Shown here: positions 54,228 through 64,000 of the stretch, piece after piece
Layout: every line of letters begins with the position of its first letter
How positions within the stretch are numbered: position 1 is the stretch's first letter
Source of the DNA: Rhododendron vialii
Taxonomy: Eukaryota; Streptophyta; Magnoliopsida; Ericales; Ericaceae
Assembly: GCF_030253575.1 (NCBI RefSeq)
Contig: NC_080563.1
Location: 36,317,001 to 36,381,000 of the forward strand
Direction of reading: 5' to 3'
DNA: 64,000 nucleotides
The notes under the pieces: generated by a model
Told to the model about the DNA's origin: nothing
Seen by the model: the letters and a program-made list of their open reading frames with translations, nothing else
The model's database searches: none
Position numbers and translations under genes: made by a program

Positions 54228-56687
54228 GTTGTAACAATGCATTGTTAGGTGGAATGTGCACCAAGCTCAGCCGTGCCCTCACCAATTTGTAGAAAGGAAA
54301 TGTCATCCTGTAACAAAGGATTTTCTTGATGTAGTAGCCCTTCTTGCAAGTCTGGTAACCAGTCGACTTGATCCAAAGGGTCCAATACCGCGGTGTCAAA
54401 GGACTCATATTGGTCGATCGCCAATTCAGTGTCAACTGTCTCTCCTGCTGAAAAGGAAGCTGAATTTGTGAGGATTTTGAAGAATTTTCATCTTCCTCCG
54501 TTTCTTCAAAAGCGTCTACAATTTTAGTTCCCTTGCCTTTCTGTAAAAGAAAGAAAGTGAGAATACATAGACTTATGAAGAATATGAATCAATAGGGGAA
54601 AGAAGAAGGTGAGAGTGTACCCTTGAAGTCAATCCTTTATCGCTCACACTCTGTTTCTGGTGTGCTTTCTGGTTGCTTGCTTCGTGGGGGTAGATACTTC
54701 ATCAACCTGTCTTTTGGATCTACCAATGGAAGGACTTTTAGACACTTTCTGGCTCACACCTGACTTGATTCTAAGAGTTTGCGTTCGTGGCCTAGTTTCA
54801 GAGTCCTTGATTGATTCGGCTTTCCTCTTCCTGGTATTCCCACTTGGCATAGATGATATGGAACTGCTCCTGCATGAGGCACAACGGCCTTGGAAGGTTC
54901 ATCAGGCAGTCGAGCTGTTACCTCTGTCAAGGAAACAATATCATAATGATTAGTAGAAGCATAACTAATTGAATTAAAAACCAATGAATAGCCTTGCTTA
55001 CCTGCCTTGTCTTGAAGATATTTGTATTCTGGGTCAAGCCTGTACAAGCAATCTAAAAGTGGAGCACTGAAATATAGAGCTCTCATAGTTGACCACCATT
55101 CGTCAAAAGCAGGCAAGGTCACACCATTGGTCTTGAAGTCAATAAGCTGAAAAGCTTTCACACGATGATGAAAATTGTTAACCATCAAGGATATCATTTG
55201 CGAGTCCTTGGCCTTAATCGTTGGCCTACTTGAAGCCATCTCAACAATGTCTGGGTGAACAAAAGGCATTGGAATGCCTTGTGAAAGGCCAAATTGTCGA
55301 GCAAATTGACAGGGAGAGTAATTCTCGAAACTACAATTTCCAAAATGAGTGTTAATTAGGGCAAAGCCAACTGGAATAAGCCTTGGAAGGAGGATGCTGG
55401 CCCAGAATAACTGTTTCGATTGAGTCATTTTCTCTACGAGTTGAGGAGAGGCTGGTGGAATGCCCTCAAAACACGGCCTTAATCTTTCAGATGCATATTC
55501 GAATTTATCGAAGGGATAGAAAACAGGCCAATTCCTTTTGTTTTCTTCATAGAAGAAAGTGAAGTACCTTTGGAAGGATGATTCCTCTGTTTGAGTCAGA
55601 AAACCTAAGAGGTGTTCAGCATAGCTACGGCACGTTTGCAAGGTTTCATCTGATCGAAGGGGATTATTCAGCTTAGGTTTCAGCTGAGGAAAGTATGCAT
55701 GTAACCAAGCTTGGAAAATCCAAAAGGGGCCACCACAAGAATCTGCTATCTTTTTGTCAACAAAGGTAAAAAGACCCTTATACAAGGATCCTAAAACAAA
55801 TGGGGCAAGGGCCAACCTTTTTACTTGGGCCATACAAACGGCCAAATTGAGATATTCTTTGGTAACCCTAAGCCCGGGAACTGCCATAAGAAATCTACAG
55901 ATCCAGAATAGATAAAATGCAACTTTCTCATGAAAGCAGGGTAGATGCTTTGGCTTTGAAGTGAGTCTTTAGCCATTTCGAGTAACTAACCTCGGATGAT
56001 GGAATAATAAATGGGGGATCATATGAATCAGGAGAGAGTAGGGCATTTACCTCACAGCCTAAGGAAGGAAGACCAGTCAAATGAGAAATATCCAAGACCG
56101 TTGGAGATAATAAACCACAATGCAAAACTAGGGCATTGGATGATTTGGACCAGAAACAAGCTGCGGCGGCTAGGAGTTCAGAGTTCATTTCTAAGGGAAA
56201 TTGTGAGAGTTCGATTGTCTCACGAATTCCCATCGTCTTCCAATCTTTAAAAAGGAACTTCATCATACGCCTTACCCAGTCCACCCATCCCATTTCAACA
56301 GTATAAGGCCAGGAACGAAGGCAAGTGTTCTTACCCCAGTTTGACCATTCAAGCGACGGAAGCTGTAGGAGGAGTGGATCACGTTCCCCCACAGGGTAAA
56401 CCTCTGGAAGGCCATTCGGAAGAGCCGACGAAAAGGCTGGACCCAATACACAGTGCGAACTGACGTTATCGTCGGGAATGAGGACTTGGGTGTTCTGGTT
56501 AACCCCATTTCGGTACGACTCGGGGAATCGGAAGGAGTCCTCCATTGCCGACTCGGTAGTCGGATCATCAATTGGATCGCTAGAAACCTTCATTTTGGAT
56601 TTCGATGCCATTTGGGTTTGAGAGTTGTTTCAGAGTTTTGGTGTGAGAAGGAATTCAAATTCGTGCCCTAGAATTTAAAGTACTCTG

Positions 56688-56698
56688 CTTTATATAGG
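56688..56698 (-). promoter_or_regulatory. TATA box of the opposite-strand PMD gene
   Basis: Minus strand CCTATATAAAG about 77-87 bp upstream of the PMD start codon, inside the outer element just before its 3' LTR; gives the PMD gene a promoter independent of the LTR (inference). Confidence 0.55.
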
Positions 56699-56761
56699 CA
56701 GTGAGTTACTGAGGGATTATTTACCCAAGTTAATTTTGAACTCAGGTAAATAGGGGGACAT

Positions 56762-57465
56762 TGTTTACACTATAATTTAGTAGTTTAGTCTAATGTGATC
56801 AATTGGGTCAAAATATTACACGTGTTAGCACGTTTTAGACTAATTAATGAAAATGCAATGTGAAGCCTATTAAGGAAAATCAAGTGAACTGATCGACGGT
56901 TAATATTCAACTCCAGAACAAGTTTTAGAGCATGAGTTACATACGGATCGTGGACAGGACAATTAATGCAGGCAGGCAGTTTAAGTAATTACAACGTTGG
57001 GAACATGTGAGATCATGGAGAAGCAACCGCCTCGTAGTTGAGCAAGAATAGGAAGCATGGAAGTAACCACTCAATTCAAATCAAAGGAGGAAATTCCATC
57101 CGATTTGAATTTCTAGTTGAAGACAACCTATAAATACAAGAATAGAAGATATTTAGAACCCCCACTCAATCGCCCAAAGGCTTCTACTTTTATCTGTACT
57201 TTACATTTCTTGCTCTAGGAGTAACTTGTAACGTAACTATCCATTCGATTGCGTTCTCATAGTCGATTGACTTCTACCTCGAGGAATAATAAAGTCCATT
57301 TTGTTGTTCTTCTTCCATTTTCATTCACTTCATTAAGTTTGCTTCCAGAGAAGTCCTGAAATACGGCAAGGAACTAAACTCCACCACCACCACAAACACC
57401 CACATTTCCAGCACGCTCAACAACTCTTAGTCGATTCGTCGACTGCAAGTAAAAATAGACAAACA
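56762..57465 (+). repeat. Outer Tat 3' LTR
   Basis: 704 bp, diverged partner of 32778-33477. Preceded by the purine tract AAATAGGGGGACAT. Confidence 0.92.
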
Positions 57466-57833
57466 GACGGGGTGAAAAGGAACAGTAGACGTAGACTTTT
57501 TGTTTCGGTGGAGGCTATCCTTCTGAGTGAAATGACAAAGGGTCCCAAATTTTGATTTACCCATTTGTGGTTTACTGTTGACCTGCCCATCAATCTACGC
57601 AATCTACAATGCACATAATCTCCCCCAATAATGACAACAATCATTCTATAATCACACCACAAATACTTACACAATATTTATACAAATTCACTCATATTCA
57701 TATTGGGACCCATATATACTATACTTATATATAGTGTGTGTGGAATCTACCAAAAGTTGTGAATGTATGTGTAAAGTGTTTGTATGAGTGTGTGGTTATA
57801 TAATAATTGTAATCCCAATATCTAATTAAGCAT
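57466..57833. other. Intergenic DNA right of the retroelement block
   Basis: Holds the right copy of the GACGG duplication. No gene or repeat recognised. Confidence 0.5.
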
Positions 57834-58157
57834 GGGCGCTGCTATTTGCAGCCCTCTATTTACTCCCATAGCCCGTTAAAAATTTTCAATTATACTCGAC
57901 AGTTAATTATCGAAATTGAAATATATTTTCAGCATCCAATTACCGAAATATAATATTTTTTTCAACAGATGTTTACTGAAAATGCATGTTCGGCAGTTGT
58001 TTACCGAAAGTTGAACATATTTTCGACATGTAGTTACCGAAATATAATATTGTTTTCAACAGCAATTTACCGAAATGCTATTTATGATTTTCAACAACCA
58101 TTTACCGAAATGTAATGGGCTACGGGAGAAAATAAAGGGCTGCGAATAGCGGTACCC
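57834..58157. mobile_element. Foldback MITE with 8-bp target duplication
   Basis: 324 bp, arms starting GGGCGCTGCTATTTGCAGCCC and ending GGGCTGCGAATAGCGGTACCC, flanked by TTAAGCAT (57826-57833, 58158-58165). The inside is a run of diverged repeats with TTTACCGAAAT every 30-40 bp. The 8-bp duplication is hAT-like but the ends are not typical. Confidence 0.8.
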
Positions 58158-58524
58158 TTAAGCATTGCCATACCCAAGTCTTGAAGTTGACGTTTAACTA
58201 CATATATAGGCCCTCCCAATGTTCTAAATATTGGTCGTTACAACGTATGCCATCGGAAGATTCCTAACGGTTTTTGAGCCTTCTGATAGACTAATACCGT
58301 TAAACTTATTATACTGGTGAGATGAAAAACTCCATCCATACGGGTGGCTTCCATTGATCAACTCCAAGATTGCTCATAAGTCCGCTTAAGCTTGGTTATT
58401 GCTGAGTATGCTATGTCTGGTCTTGTCTTAGGTTACCAAATTCCTCGTATTACCCGAAAACGAAAAAGTCTATAATATACACCTTTTAAAAAGATATACC
58501 ATATGCACCTATTTTATGGTTCAT

Positions 58525-58715
58525 TCATAATATTTTTGTGTGTTTCGTAACTTTTGTTGTAAAATTCATAACCTTTCAGCAGTTCGATTCGTAACATTTT
58601 CATTATGATTCATAACATTTTGGTGTATCTCGTAACCTTTATACGATTCGTAACTTTTTAGCAATACGATTCGTAACATTTTTTCTATAATTCATAACAT
58701 TTTAGGAGGTACATA
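58525..58715. repeat. Degenerate minisatellite, GATTCRTAACATTTT units
   Basis: About eight to ten units of 17-25 bp with TTCGTAAC or TTCATAAC followed by TTTT. It lies just upstream of the conserved purine permease promoter. Confidence 0.7.
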
Positions 58716-58784
58716 TGATACACATCCAAATAAAGTGTGTGTATTGTAGTCTTTCCCTCCGAAAACAAATAAAAAATGCAAGCT

Positions 58785-59077
58785 AGAATCGATGTCCTTC
58801 TCTCTGGCATCATCGGATCACACGTCATGGATCCCACAGGGTTGACTAGATTTGGTCTGACTCTGAACCCCCTTATTATTATAGGCTAATTTGCTACAAT
58901 TCTCCATTAACTTAAGAGGTACCCGTTCGAACACTCTATGTACTTACAAATATCACATCACATATCTTAAAACAAAATTAATGCTGACTTCTGCTTTCCT
59001 CCCTCTACTCTCTCTCCTTCTCAATCCGATCGAGAGAAACAGCGCGTAAACGAACTTCTTCCTTCGTCCATACTATA
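58785..59077 (+). promoter_or_regulatory. Upstream region of the right purine permease
   Basis: Aligns with 24296-24639. At the place of the left copy's TATA box this has TTACAAATATCAC (about 58944), a T-to-C change in the core, so the promoter may be weaker or use another start. A CTCTCTCT leader is retained. Confidence 0.5.
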
Positions 59078-59107
59078 ATGGGAGAAATGGATCAAACTGC
59101 CAATTAA
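59078..59107 (+). promoter_or_regulatory. Upstream ORF at the ancestral start codon of the right purine permease
   Basis: ATG GGA GAA ATG... is the equivalent of the left copy's start, but here it stops (TAA 59105-59107) after nine codons. The main frame begins 37 bp after this ATG, in another frame. Confidence 0.65.
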
Positions 59108-59114
59108 CCAAAAA

Positions 59115-59799
59115 ATGAAGAGGGGTCTTCTCCTACTAAACGCCATCTTCCTCACCGTTGGAGGCTGCGGCGGCCCCATGGTCATGCGCCTCTACTTCCT
59201 CCACGGCGGCAACAGAGTATGGCTCTCCAGCTGGTTGGAAACCGGCGGATGGCCCATCAGTTTCATCCCTCTTCTCGTAACCTACCTCAACCGCCGTCAC
59301 AAAGAGGGTCCCGCCGCCAAGTTCATCTTCATGCGAGGTCGGCTGTTTTTCGCCTCCATTCTCATCGGTGTCCTCACCGGACTCGACGACTACCTCTATG
59401 CCTACGGGCTAGACCGCCTCCCAGTATCGACCTCTGCCCTTGTGATCGCGTCCCAACTCGCTTTCACCGCGCTTTTCGCATTTATTCTGGTGAAGCAGAA
59501 GTTCACTCCGTATTCGATTATCGCAATAGTGTTGCTCACCGTTGGAGCGGGAACTCTGGCGATTCACACGAGCAGTGATCGGCCTGAGGGAGAGTCCAGC
59601 AAGGAGTATTACATGGGATTTATCATGACGGTCGCGGCCTCGGTCTTGTACGGGTTTGTGTTGCCGTTGATTGAGTTGACATATAAGAAGGCAAGACAGG
59701 CTATTACTTATACGCTGGTGTTAGAGATTCAGCTGGTGATGGGTTTCGTAGCTACTGTATTCTGCACTGTTGGCATGGTTATCAACAAGGATTTCAAGG

Positions 59800-59834
<35 letters not shown>

Positions 59835-62800
59835 CCGTCTGAGCGTATAGTATCATCTAGGAAAACAAACCAACCATATTTTTTTGCCTCAGCATAGAAA
59901 AGTTTTAATAAGAAACATAATAAGGGTACATCGACGTTAGGATTATATTAATATATCTTAGTTAGAAGTAAATCAACATTCTTACGTACTATATTTGAAC
60001 TGATCGAGTAATAATTCAGTGATCTTGAGACACCTGTAACACCTCTCAACGCTACACATTTCTATGTGATCCATACACCAAGTGATGTACATCACAAAAA
60101 TATGTTGTAAAACAGGAATGTTGGGACATCCGGTACTCCAAGACCATCCAATAATTTTCCATTGAACCCATATTCTAGTTAATCTGGTGTCAAATCGATC
60201 CAGAAAAGAAAATACATCTAGTTAGAGTATTGAATGACCAAAAAAAGCTCCCAATCTCAGAAGCTGCCTTAAAATCTTCACATGAATACCATCCAAGTAG
60301 TTTTTTACAGCCTCCATGGTGTAGTCCGCAATATAGTATTTACCATCCAGATTTTTCAGAAATCCTATTGGTACCGACGGTACCCATAGGAAAAATGCAC
60401 CGACGGCCACCGGACGGCCGTCTCCGGTCACCGGACGGCCGATCCAAGCCGTCCAAAAATTTTAAAAAATAAAACCGAGTGGGCTTAAGCTAGAATCAAT
60501 GGCATCCGAGGTGTGTAGGGTACTTGATCCGAGTACCCCTTTTTCGTGTATATACACGTATATACAAATATACACGAAAAATGGGTGCTCGGATCAAGTA
60601 CCCTACACACCTCAGATGCCATTGATTCTCGCGAGGGCCCCTCGGTTTTATTTTTTAAAATTTTTGGACGGCTCGGATCGGCCGTCCGGTGGCCGTCGGT
60701 GCATTTTCCCTATGGGTACCGTCGGTACCCATAGCAGTACTCCAGATTTTTCTCGTCGAAATGAATATTACGTTCGACAAAATTTGACACTAAACTTAAG
60801 GGAATTCTGGCGTTTCAGACGAGTCAAACCTACTGTAAGGAAACTCCCCCGTCATTCACTAAACTAAGGGAATTCTGGCGCTTCAGACGAGTCGAACCTA
60901 CTGTAAGGAAACTCCCCCGTCATTGTGCAGTGCAATCACCATCCAACCTCTATTGAAAGATCTCGAGTTGATCGTGCTCTCAAGCAAACACAGCTATTCA
61001 AGAATGCAAGTTCCTCCTCCAAATAAGTTTCCCCAACCAATTATGTGATGAAGACCTTCCTTCAGTAAACATAAGAAATTGATTCAATATAGAGTCTACC
61101 AAGCTCTAGTTTTAAATTGCAGCATCCCACCATGTATGGGTGAAAACTTGGTTTGATTCCCAGATAACTTTGCTGAATTTTTGTTCCACAACCGGTATTA
61201 GGATCACCTACATACATAAGACTAAGAAGCCAAGGATGCGAATACAGGATATGAACATGACACGATACGGCACATACACCTCATTTCTTCGAAAACTAGG
61301 ATACGGTAGGTACACCTCGATTATAATATATATATATATTTGTATTATAGGGGTATGTTATGATTCCGTATAACAGCCGAGAACATTATTTCAGTTAAAT
61401 CAAGAACAATACTATGAACATACAAATCAACGTTCTGCCTATAAGTATACATGAACTATACATCTGTGGAAATTCACTCTAGACCGAGTTTTAAAGATTA
61501 CATTGTAACTTTTTAATACATCCTTACTAGCATGTTCCAAGAGTGTCGCCAATGTATCCTAGAGTATCCACATATACTTGAGTAAAAGAATATAATAAAG
61601 AAATTGGACAAGTCTTTGGGCATGTCCGACAAGTATTCAGATAGTGTCTTGTTGTGTCTGTGATCAACACGTGTTGGACACAAATACGTGAGACGGGTAG
61701 ACATGACCAACAAGTATCTTCTTCCATATTGCTAATTTCTTCTTCACTCTAGCCATTTCAATCACATATTGTTCCTGAGTTCCAACTCCCCATATCACAC
61801 TTTCAAAGAAGTTCATTTGCAGTACAGAGATAAATTGAAAGCATATAAGGATCCTCTTGATGATCATCACTTCCTCGGATCCTCCCGCTCATTGTCGAAT
61901 AAAAACCATTTTATCATCTGCAAATTGCAAATGAGACACAACATTTCCATTACGCCCTACTTTACTACCTTATCATTCGTCGGTTCATTGCTCTCTCCAA
62001 GTGGTTATTCAGAGTTTCCACCATCTCGTTGAATAGGAAGGAGAATACAGGATCCCTTGCCTAAGCCCTTTCTATGACTGAAACTCCATAGATGCTGAGC
62101 CCTTAACTAAAACAGAGATAAATTCTAATAACAAGCATTAAGGGATAAAAGAGCACCATTTACTGCCATATACCAATTTACTTCACATATATTGCAAAAA
62201 TTTGCAACTTACACGGCGATACACTAATTTTAGAGTTCAAAGACTCAACAACAACAATAGAACCCATGTAGTCTCCTATCATTGGAGGTATGGACGGGGA
62301 AAGATTGGAGACATACATAACCTTTGGCAATTTGCACAAAGTGGCTGCTCTCAGAAAATACCACTAAAACAATGGCCCCCCATACTTGTTTTGCTGTTGA
62401 ACCATGCTCACAAATCAAAACCAAATGACATTAGAGAGGGCAAGCCTAAAGACCCAATTCAATTTCTATGCACATTACCAGGCTTCTTTCATTGATAGTC
62501 CAGAGCATCGGTATACACAATAGTTCAAAGACTGAATTGTGGATTTCCAATCAAATCAAAATTCTTATTGCAATCAATCAAACATGTTGTAGGTGAAGTA
62601 AAAAGTCATACAAATAACTATGACAATTATGAATTTACCCAAATACTGTGCTACTGAGTGACTATCTAGCCTAGAAATCAATGCTGGAGAGTGCCAAATT
62701 AAAGATGGACCATGTGAGACCACAACTAGTAAAACCACAAATGCAAAACACAAACTAAACCAAGGTTTTCAAAAGCCCTATCCGTGAAAAGTCTTAGACA

Positions 62801-63250
62801 ACAATATATACACGTAAATTATTTTCTTGCCAAACTAAGTTGCACTTCAACATTTTGCAGGCTATTCCAAGGGAGGCAAGAGATTTTGGACTTGGCGAAA
62901 CAAAATATTATGTGGTGCTGGTTTGCAGTGGCATAGCTTGGCAAGGTTTCTTCCTAGGGGCAATAGGAGTCATTTTTGCTGGTTCATCTCTTCTCTGTGG
63001 TATCATCATCGCTGTTATACTTCCGATGACTGAAATCCTAGCCGTTATTTTCTACAAGGAAAAGTTTACCCCAGAGAAAGAAGTTTGTCTTGTTCTCTCG
63101 CTTTTGGGATTCATCTCATATTTCTACGGCGAGCTAAAGGATGACAAGGCGAAGAGTGAAGCTCAAACTCCAGAAGCGGAGACGCCACGAGCTAGTAGTG
63201 ATATAATTACAGGAATGATTGCGGATGCCTCGACTGAATGTTGTGCTTGA
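59115..63250 (+). CDS. PUP: Purine permease (PUP family), two exons
   Basis: Exon 1 59115-59798 (228 codons) and exon 2 62861-63250 (129 codons plus stop) give 357 residues, the normal family size. Splice phase is 0 on both sides (AAG|GT..., TTTTGCAG|GCT). Start [12 protein letters not shown] leads straight into the first membrane span; then [51 protein letters not shown] and [18 protein letters not shown]; exon 2 [19 protein letters not shown] and [10 protein letters not shown]. These are PUP hallmarks of a 10-span carrier of the drug/metabolite transporter superfamily. PUPs import adenine, cytokinins and other bases at plasma or endomembranes; the substrate here cannot be told. The donor AAG|GTCCCT is poor and runs into a (CT)n tract; read-through would stop at 59897. 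Confidence 0.85.
60358..60743. mobile_element. Foldback element in the purine permease intron (MULE-like?)
   Basis: About 370 bp forming a near-perfect hairpin: CACCGACGGCCACCGGACGG (60389) pairs with CCGTCCGGTGGCCGTCGGTG (about 60683). Each outer arm contains a smaller palindrome GGTACCGACGGTACC. TCCAGATTTTTC flanks it (60346-60357, 60741-60752); 9 bp of this (AGATTTTTC) could be a Mutator-type target duplication. Confidence 0.75.
60788..60924. repeat. 69-bp tandem duplication
   Basis: Copies 60788-60856 and 60857-60924 share AAGGGAATTCTGGCG.TTCAG and GTAAGGAAACTCCCCCGTCATT with few changes; intronic. Confidence 0.85.
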
Positions 63251-64000
63251 AATAGGTGTACTGAAAATTAGTCTGGCATATTCATACACAGCTACTAACA
63301 TCTACAAGAGCCTTCAATTCAATGACTACAATTTCGTATCACGGTAATAGAGCACGCGCGATCAATTTTCTTGGAAATAAAGTCATAAGTAGTGTATTTT
63401 TTGGAACTGCAGTCTCATTTTGAAGCTGTATGATCCTGCAGCTAGTGTATTGGTTTTGAGGCAAGGGTGGATGGGTGGTGCTTCCGGTTACCGCCATTGG
63501 CACTGGTACTGCTGTTGCTACATTTTGAAGTTGATTTTTAAAGCTTAGAGTCTAGGTGCTTTGATGATTTTAATGAACAAGATGTAACCTTATGGTATGG
63601 CCTTATATATCTGAATTAGTTGGCTCCTTGTCAGCCTAGCCTTTTCTTTTTTGGGTTCTTGGTGGCACATGATTGTCTGTGTTAAAGGTGTCAACCTCCT
63701 TGGGATGTTTGGTAATGATGCCGTCGTGCCCATTATCCTTGTGGTATTTGTACCCATCTTTCGAAGATTAAGAAAGTCATTTTCTTTTGTGTTGAGTGAA
63801 AAAACAGATGTGATCAGTATTTTTCTACATTTCAAATCTTCGATACATCGTGGAATTTGTTTTGAGCCGTGGATGTACTTAGATATACAAAAGAAACCGG
63901 AGGCATCTTGATGGTACCAGGCGAGGTTTATCTTGATGGTACGAGCATCCATACTAAAAATTCCGCTTTGATCTATCCATCCATTCCAGGTTGATTGGAT
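63251..64000. other. 3' flank of the right purine permease; no further gene
   Basis: The first 150 bp match the left copy's 3' flank. From about 63400 the sequence is G/T-rich without a coding frame I recognise. A short CTTGATGGTAC repeat is at 63908 and 63932. Confidence 0.45.
63376..63381 (+). terminator. Poly-A signal of the right purine permease
   Basis: AATAAA 126 bp after the stop, in sequence conserved after the left copy. Confidence 0.5.

Larger units (their letters stand above)
42517..56611 (-). pseudogene. Opposite-strand plant-mobile-domain gene of the outer Tat element, split by insertions
   Basis: Starts at ATG 56609-56611 (MASKSKMKVSSDPIDD) with a TATA box 77-87 bp upstream. 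The plant mobile domain (PMD, aminotransferase-like) spans about 56400-55000: AACFWSKSSNALVLHCGLLSPTVLDISHLTGLPSLG (about residue 140-175), then AFYLFWICRFLMAVPG. A frameshift sits near 55943. An intron with donor G|GTAAGC (near 55002) and acceptor TTGACAG follows. Then come a Lys/Arg-rich nuclear-signal-like stretch (about 54850-54650, frame shifted near 54880), an acidic stretch, a hAT MITE (53802-54227), the inner Tat element, and the tail 43506-42517 (Pro/Ser-rich, then coiled coil; one stop near 42853). PMD genes on the opposite strand are known from Tat-type elements. Function in the element unknown. Confidence 0.8.
32778..57465 (+). mobile_element. Outer Ty3/gypsy element, Tat type, old and nested
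   Basis: 5' LTR 32778-33477 and 3' LTR 56762-57465 (700 and 704 bp), TG...CA ends, target duplication GACGG exact on both sides (32773-32777, 57466-57470). The LTRs differ at about two dozen positions plus small indels. Subtracting the inner element and two MITEs with their target duplications leaves about 13.5 kb. Gag-pol (plus strand) includes an archaeal-type RNase H before integrase, the Tat hallmark, and opposite-strand genes fill the space between pol and the 3' LTR. Many stops: cannot move on its own. Confidence 0.92.
59799..62860 (+). other. 3.06-kb intron of the right purine permease
   Basis: Six times longer than the left copy's 480-bp intron. Holds a (CT)n tract directly after the donor (59801-59831), a foldback element (about 60358-60743), a 69-bp tandem duplication (60788-60924) and about 1.9 kb in which I recognise nothing. 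Confidence 0.7.

Noticed and set aside
61513..61727. Two overlapping 66-codon minus-strand frames in the intron
   Set aside because: Overlapping frames of the same DNA without family resemblance or splice context; treated as intronic non-coding sequence.

Overview
The window is nuclear DNA of a flowering plant, probably a eudicot. Evidence: an AT-rich background, genes spaced kilobases apart, GT-AG introns, long CT/GA microsatellites beside promoters, plant-only gene families, and dense LTR retrotransposons, Helitrons and MITEs. The species cannot be named from the sequence. I saw no rRNA, tRNA, CRISPR or bacterial-type operon.

Host genes. (1) 7254-8471 (+): a TED7-like proline-rich single-pass membrane protein, a family linked to secondary-wall building in xylem. 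(2) 13958-14659 and 18596-19219 (-): a tandem pair of NDR1/HIN1-like (LEA_2) genes inside a segmental duplication of about 2.4-2.8 kb; a third partial copy at 20371-20924 is cut off by a Helitron. (3) 24640-26186 (+) and 59115-63250 (+): two purine permease genes, formerly neighbours and now 33 kb apart. The left one is a pseudogene with an 11-bp deletion and a 4-bp insertion. The right one has a complete two-exon frame of 357 codons but a displaced start and a weak splice donor.

Retroelement block (26.8-57.5 kb). A young Ty1/copia element (26841-32205, minus strand, one 1582-aa ORF, 277-bp LTRs) lies beside a nested pair of Ty3/gypsy elements of Tat type. The outer Tat element (32778-57465, TSD GACGG) is old: its LTRs differ at about two dozen sites and its gag-pol has six in-frame stops plus frameshifts. 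Into it were inserted two hAT-type MITEs (36881-37441 and 53802-54227) and a very young inner Tat element (43507-53670, TSD GCCAT, LTRs differing at one seen site). Both Tat elements carry genes on the opposite strand between pol and the 3' LTR. The outer one has a plant-mobile-domain gene and a small coiled-coil gene, each with its own TATA box. The inner one has a three-exon gene resembling the 'putative gypsy type transposon' (Transposase_28) family. The inner element's pol ends just inside the integrase, and where the integrase core should be there is an array of 12 copies of a 15-bp imperfect palindrome (AAGTACGWGAYACTT) that also occurs in its LTR. This arrangement is the best candidate here for an unusual system.

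Small DNA elements with readable target-site duplications fill the rest: Stowaway (3576-3789, 5351-5586), MULE-type foldbacks (4837-5244, 20688-20858, about 60358-60743), hAT (9529-10448), Tourist/Harbinger (14855-15201), an 8-bp-TSD foldback (57834-58157), and a Helitron (20925-23615) whose empty site is preserved in a sister copy of the segmental duplication.
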